Source: a virus. Taken from it: a stretch of 24,940 nt of DNA. Every line of letters begins with the position of its first letter. Position 1 is the first letter of the stretch. The stretch is from positions 1 through 24,940 of the IMG/VR virus record IMGVR_UViG_3300006080_000169; one strand, written 5' to 3'. The notes below the pieces were generated by a model. That model did no database searches, was not told the origin of the DNA, and saw nothing but the letters and a program-made list of their open reading frames with translations. Position numbers and translations under genes: made by a program. Positions 21,743 to 24,940 of the stretch are shown piece by piece.

Positions 21743-22354
21743 TTATGCTAAGTCTGGCAAGTCTGATAGGTCTACTGATTCGGACTTCTTTATCTTACCA
21801 TGTTGATTTTTAACTTGTACCCACTTTACTTTTCCAACTAGGTGAGGCATCCCTTCGGGGTAGAAGCCTAAGTCGTATCGTTCTAAGGCGTTAGGGTTCT
21901 TATAGCCTGTGTAAGATACGTCGAATACTTCCCCCTCTTCATTGACTAGGTTGTATATGCCACCTTTTAAATGTCTAGGTATTAGTGGGTTCTTTAAAGA
22001 GTATGGTGAGAAGCCATAGTCCTTGATAGTCTGTGCATGAGGTTGTAGAAGAAGCTCCTCTGTTAGTGGGGAGTCTAGTACTACATGCTGGAAGTACACC
22101 TTCAAGGTAGAGTCTATTAGTTCCCCTAGTGTTAGGGAGTTCAATAGGTTCTCTGGTACTAGTATAAGTGAGTGTTCTGGTGTGAACTTGTAACCTATTT
22201 CAGACCTTTCAGTATCAGGGCATATGGTAACTGTTACAGTGTCTCCTCCCCTCCTACTTTGCAACGCGGTGACTATAGCTTGCAAGGCATTGAGAGTATC
22301 TATGGCTACATCAGAGGTATATACCCCCTCTCTTGTGAATTTATTTGAAAGCAC
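21743..22354 (-). CDS. Unknown protein starting with GTG (203 aa)
   Basis: The only workable start is GTG (22352-22354), because no other Met codon occurs near the N-terminus; it is supported by AAGGAG at 22361-22366 with a 6-nt spacer. The N-terminal 40 residues are helical, followed by strands (DTVTVTIC, HSLILVPENLL), and a second half rich in Tyr, Pro and Gly (KGGIYNLVNEEGEVFDVSY). No recognisable motif. It overlaps the previous gene by 14 nt. Confidence 0.65.
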   Translation of the reverse strand: MLSNKFTREGVYTSDVAIDTLNALQAIVTALQSRRGGDTVTVTICPDTERSEIGYKFTPEHSLILVPENLLNSLTLGELIDSTLKVYFQHVVLDSPLTEELLLQPHAQTIKDYGFSPYSLKNPLIPRHLKGGIYNLVNEEGEVFDVSYTGYKNPNALERYDLGFYPEGMPHLVGKVKWVQVKNQHGKIKKSESVDLSDLPDLA

Positions 22355-22592
22355 TTGGCGCTCCTTGGTCGTAAAAGGCTTGTGTGTCGGAGTCCTTTAT
22401 GATGTAGGACTTACCTTCTAAGTGTATAGTTGTTAGCTTATGCCTCTCTTCGTCGTTAGAGGTTATCAAAGTGACACCTCCCATTTGTGGCTTACTGAAG
22501 GCGGGGTTCAAGGTAGACGACTGGTGGTCTTTTATGTACTCACCTTCTTGGTATACTCTTATGTTGCCTATGAATGCGAATTCTTTACTCAT
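22341..22592 (-). CDS. Unknown small protein (83 aa)
   Basis: The ATG at 22590-22592 follows AAAAGGA. Beta-rich short protein (FAFIGNIRVYQEGEY, GVTLITSND, TTIHLEGKSYIIKDSD) without catalytic residues. The 32-nt gap upstream holds only its ribosome binding site. No family recognised. Confidence 0.65.
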   Translation of the reverse strand: MSKEFAFIGNIRVYQEGEYIKDHQSSTLNPAFSKPQMGGVTLITSNDEERHKLTTIHLEGKSYIIKDSDTQAFYDQGAPSAFK

Positions 22593-22624
22593 TGGATTGA
22601 TTCCTTTTGATTTGGGGGGAGTGT

Positions 22625-22963
22625 TTAAAGTTCTTTTAATACTATAGGTACTGCATACCTAAATACCGCTTCTTTTGTACGATAAGGGTAGTTAGAACCA
22701 GCTCTGTAATCTATGAGCCTTGTCACTATCAAACCTTCTATTGAAGCTATAGGTTCATCTGAAACGGCTACCCATATAACCTCCTTGTCACAGTTATCAG
22801 ACCAGTGTGGTTCAGGCTTTACCCTGTATGTAATGTCGGGGGAATCCCATGCAGGTTCTATTGCCGACCATTGAAGGTCTCCTTTCGCTTGCACCTCTAT
22901 GGTCTTACCTTCTAACCATGCTAGAAATGTAGGCATGTTGGCACTTATTACTTCTCTCTTCAT
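22625..22963 (-). CDS. Unknown phage protein with W...YRVKP motif (112 aa)
   Basis: ATG at 22961-22963 is chosen because AAGGTG lies 9 nt upstream; an in-frame GTG at 22973-22975 lies within that ribosome binding site. The first half (TFLAWLEGKTIEVQ, WSAIEPAWDSP, ITYRVKP) follows a pattern common in small hypothetical phage proteins: an amphipathic start, a W-containing middle and a Y-R-x-K-P close. The second half has strands (EVIWVAVSD, GLIVTRLIDY). Function unknown. Confidence 0.65.
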   Translation of the reverse strand: MKREVISANMPTFLAWLEGKTIEVQAKGDLQWSAIEPAWDSPDITYRVKPEPHWSDNCDKEVIWVAVSDEPIASIEGLIVTRLIDYRAGSNYPYRTKEAVFRYAVPIVLKEL

Positions 22964-22988
22964 TTTCGTTTTCACCTTGGGGGTATCC

Positions 22989-23486
22989 TTAAATTAATGG
23001 TAACTTGGGTAAATTAGGGTCTTCATACTTAGGGTTAGGTATTAACACACAACCTAGTTCCCCTTTGTACATGTGTCTTGATACGTCTACCTTTATCTTG
23101 AAACCCCCTAGTATCTTGTTAGGGTAATTAGGGTGTACTAAGATATACTTTATAGAAGGTGAGTCTCTGTCTATGGCGGAGGTAGCCAAAGGAGTTGCAC
23201 CTACTAGCTTAGCCTTCTCCCTCCATATAGAGCCATGACCATCATGAGGTGCTAGAAGGTGGGCAACCTCATGGGCAACCGTATCGAACGATACTGTAAG
23301 AGGCTCATGTAAAGATTCTATGTATAGGGGGTTAAGCTCTATTGCTTTATTACCAACGTGTGAACGTCCCATAGTGGTTGATGGTAGCTCAGGGTTAATA
23401 ACTATGGTGGCATCTACAGAATGCTCTTTGAGTAGTAGTCTGCCATAGGCTAGGACTAACTCAATCCGCTCTCTTTGAATGTTCAT
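22989..23486 (-). CDS. SprT-like zinc metalloprotease (165 aa)
   Basis: The zinc site AHEVAHLLAPHDGHGSIW gives H72, E73 and H76, with H84 as the likely third ligand, followed by a helix with WREKAKLVGATP, as in SprT-like proteins. SprT family members include SPRTN/Wss1, which digest proteins crosslinked to DNA; phage homologues are poorly understood. There is no C-terminal zinc ribbon. ATG at 23484-23486 is chosen because it overlaps the helicase TGA (ATGA); a GTG two codons upstream is the alternative. Coupling to a helicase suggests action on DNA-bound proteins, but the substrate is inferred. Confidence 0.75.
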   Translation of the reverse strand: MNIQRERIELVLAYGRLLLKEHSVDATIVINPELPSTTMGRSHVGNKAIELNPLYIESLHEPLTVSFDTVAHEVAHLLAPHDGHGSIWREKAKLVGATPLATSAIDRDSPSIKYILVHPNYPNKILGGFKIKVDVSRHMYKGELGCVLIPNPKYEDPNLPKLPLI

Positions 23487-24940
23487 ACCCACGTCTCCAG
23501 ATCATCGTCATCTTCTGGGGGTATCCACTCTTCTACAGGGTTATCATGCAACCAGTCTAGCTTCTCTGGTATAGAGTTCCCCTTGATGGACTGTCTGTTC
23601 TTTGTGATGGTGAAGGTAGTAGGCTCAATTTGTAGGTATACCTCTCTCTCTGTACGAGAAAGCATAGTGAACATCATTTCTCTATCTAGGGACTTGTGAG
23701 AGTTATGGTGGAATATGAATACCTTATCCCACTGTCTTCCTTGTGCCTTGTAGGAGGTGATACAGTGCGCACCTATTAGCTTAGATATAGCACCTTGTGA
23801 AGATAGAGAGTATTCTAAGTCTAATTCTGTATCGTATAGGTTGATAGTATGAGATACAGACCTTTGAACGAACGAATCGTCTTTTTGTGCTTCAAGAAAG
23901 GGGTTCTTCTCTAGTTCATCTAGGTCTATCTCTATACCTTCCGATGTAGGTCTACCCCTTTCCATGCCTATCTCAGCTTCCTTGTATACTCTTCCTTCAT
24001 GTGAGTGTAGGGGTTCTACTGAAGTGACTATGCAAGGGCGATTCTCGTGTAGGACTGAATCACCTTCTGCAAAGTACTTATACTCATACCCTGATACTAC
24101 CTCATGCGTCTCCTTTTGATTCTTGAGAGACCAGTAGGCATTGATATGTTTGTTTATTAAGGTAGTACCAAATTGTTTATTATAAGGTATGAGTATAATA
24201 TCGCCATATTGCGACCAGTTGTATTTCTCTATGAATGAGGTGGCTACGTCTTTGGTATCCCATAGGAAGTTGATAGCCTCATAGGGTAGCTTCTTTGAGA
24301 AGTAGTTAATATGTAAAGCACCAGACTCATTAGAGTCCTCATACTTCTTCTTGAACCCCTCTGGTGAGGCATTGACTACTTTACCTTCAACTAGGTCATG
24401 CAATAGCTTCAATACAGGTGACTCAGCCTTCTGTCTATAAGTCTCTGTTAGAAGTACACTCTCTATCCTTGTGGCTTGGTACTCTAATACACTTCTACCA
24501 AAGGGGGGTCTCTGCTGATTCAAGTCACCTATGAATATAATCTGACACTCAGGAGGGAGGGCTTGAGATAGGTGGTAGTATAGTTCCATATTAGGTAGGG
24601 TAGATTCATCTATAAATACTACCTTAAGTCCTGTAAGCGGATTCTCTTCATTTCTTTGTGGCTCGAATCTTGAGGTAGGTATCAGTTCACCATTCTCCCC
24701 TACCTTCACACCTTCAACTAGGGTATACTCTAAGAGCTTATGGATAGTCATATAGTGCTTTCTATCTTCCTCCTTGGCTCTATTCTTCGCATTATTAAGA
24801 GCAGAGTTCGTATAAGCTACCACTACCACGGCAGGCGCATCTTCAGGGAAGTACTTATGAGTAGAGCCTAAGTAGATATGAGGTACAGTAACTAAGCAAT
24901 CAGCTACACAGTCAACTGTAACCTCTGTCTTACCACTACA
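23483..24940 (-). CDS. RecD/Dda-like SF1 helicase (5' end beyond window; 485 aa visible)
   Basis: The frame stays open to the right edge, where the first visible residues are CSGKT, the end of a Walker A motif; so the true start lies outside and GTG at 24827-24829 is not the start. Counting from that GTG, Walker B VVFIDES lies at 70-76, motif III FIGDLNQQRPP at 99-109 and TETYRQ at 128-133. The C-terminal motifs TSYKAQGRQWD and MLSRTEREVYL complete the SF1B (RecD/Pif1/Dda) set. Such helicases move 5'-3' and help origin opening, recombination or strip proteins from DNA. The acidic C-terminal end (EEWIPPEDDDDLETW) may bind a partner. Its stop overlaps the SprT-like start. Confidence 0.9.
   Translation of the reverse strand, partial: CSGKTEVTVDCVADCLVTVPHIYLGSTHKYFPEDAPAVVVVAYTNSALNNAKNRAKEEDRKHYMTIHKLLEYTLVEGVKVGENGELIPTSRFEPQRNEENPLTGLKVVFIDESTLPNMELYYHLSQALPPECQIIFIGDLNQQRPPFGRSVLEYQATRIESVLLTETYRQKAESPVLKLLHDLVEGKVVNASPEGFKKKYEDSNESGALHINYFSKKLPYEAINFLWDTKDVATSFIEKYNWSQYGDIILIPYNKQFGTTLINKHINAYWSLKNQKETHEVVSGYEYKYFAEGDSVLHENRPCIVTSVEPLHSHEGRVYKEAEIGMERGRPTSEGIEIDLDELEKNPFLEAQKDDSFVQRSVSHTINLYDTELDLEYSLSSQGAISKLIGAHCITSYKAQGRQWDKVFIFHHNSHKSLDREMMFTMLSRTEREVYLQIEPTTFTITKNRQSIKGNSIPEKLDWLHDNPVEEWIPPEDDDDLETWV

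Noticed and set aside
24827-24829. GTG as the start of the SF1 helicase
   Set aside because: The frame continues 37 codons to the window edge and includes Walker A residues SGKT, which the enzyme needs.

Overview
The window looks like part of a tailed, probably lytic, double-stranded DNA bacteriophage genome, roughly 43% GC by eye. Genes are tightly packed with 1-14 nt overlaps, and there is no rRNA, tRNA, integrase or cellular housekeeping gene. Two arms converge at about 10550. The left arm (+ strand, 1-10551) carries virion genes. The right arm (- strand, 10544 to the right edge) carries DNA replication, recombination and many small early-type genes. Three proteins of 387, 860 and 1575 aa sit in the same order as the T7 internal-core proteins gp14-gp15-gp16. 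This suggests a podovirus with an ejectable core. The family A DNA polymerase, DUF3987-type helicase, Cas4-like nuclease and two-arm layout would fit a marine-type podovirus such as the Zobellviridae, but this is inference and no host gene is present to fix the host.

Left arm: a possible tail end of an upstream gene (1-42). Then come three tail-fibre/receptor-binding-type genes (114-1939), the first two sharing an N-terminal anchor motif. A short intergenic region (1940-2064) holds a sigma70-like promoter followed by hairpins and a clear intrinsic terminator, and may encode a small RNA. The three internal virion proteins follow (2065-10551); the middle one contains a lysozyme/transglycosylase-like domain.

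Right arm, listed in transcription order from the right edge: a RecD/Dda-like SF1 helicase (cut by the window edge inside its Walker A motif), a SprT-like metalloprotease, and a block of eight small unknown proteins (19621-22963). Next are a RecB/Cas4-like nuclease with four cysteines placed for an Fe-S cluster, a small unknown, a Sak4/RecA-like ATPase with a Cys/His knuckle, and an SSB-like acidic protein. After a terminator and a putative extended -10 promoter (17023-17066) come a small unknown, the family A DNA polymerase, three small genes, the DUF3987 helicase and two small coupled ORFs. The arm ends with a DexA-like 3'-5' exonuclease, a small unknown, and a Myb/SANT-like protein with a C-terminal membrane anchor that overlaps the end of the late arm by 8 nt.

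Together the right arm looks like a self-contained replication-recombination machine: polymerase, two helicases, SSB, annealing/recombination ATPase, a Cas4-like nuclease and a DexA-like exonuclease. Several associated membrane proteins hint that replication or gene control may be organised at the inner membrane. No RNA polymerase, terminase, capsid, portal or holin/endolysin cassette can be recognised here; these probably lie outside the window.
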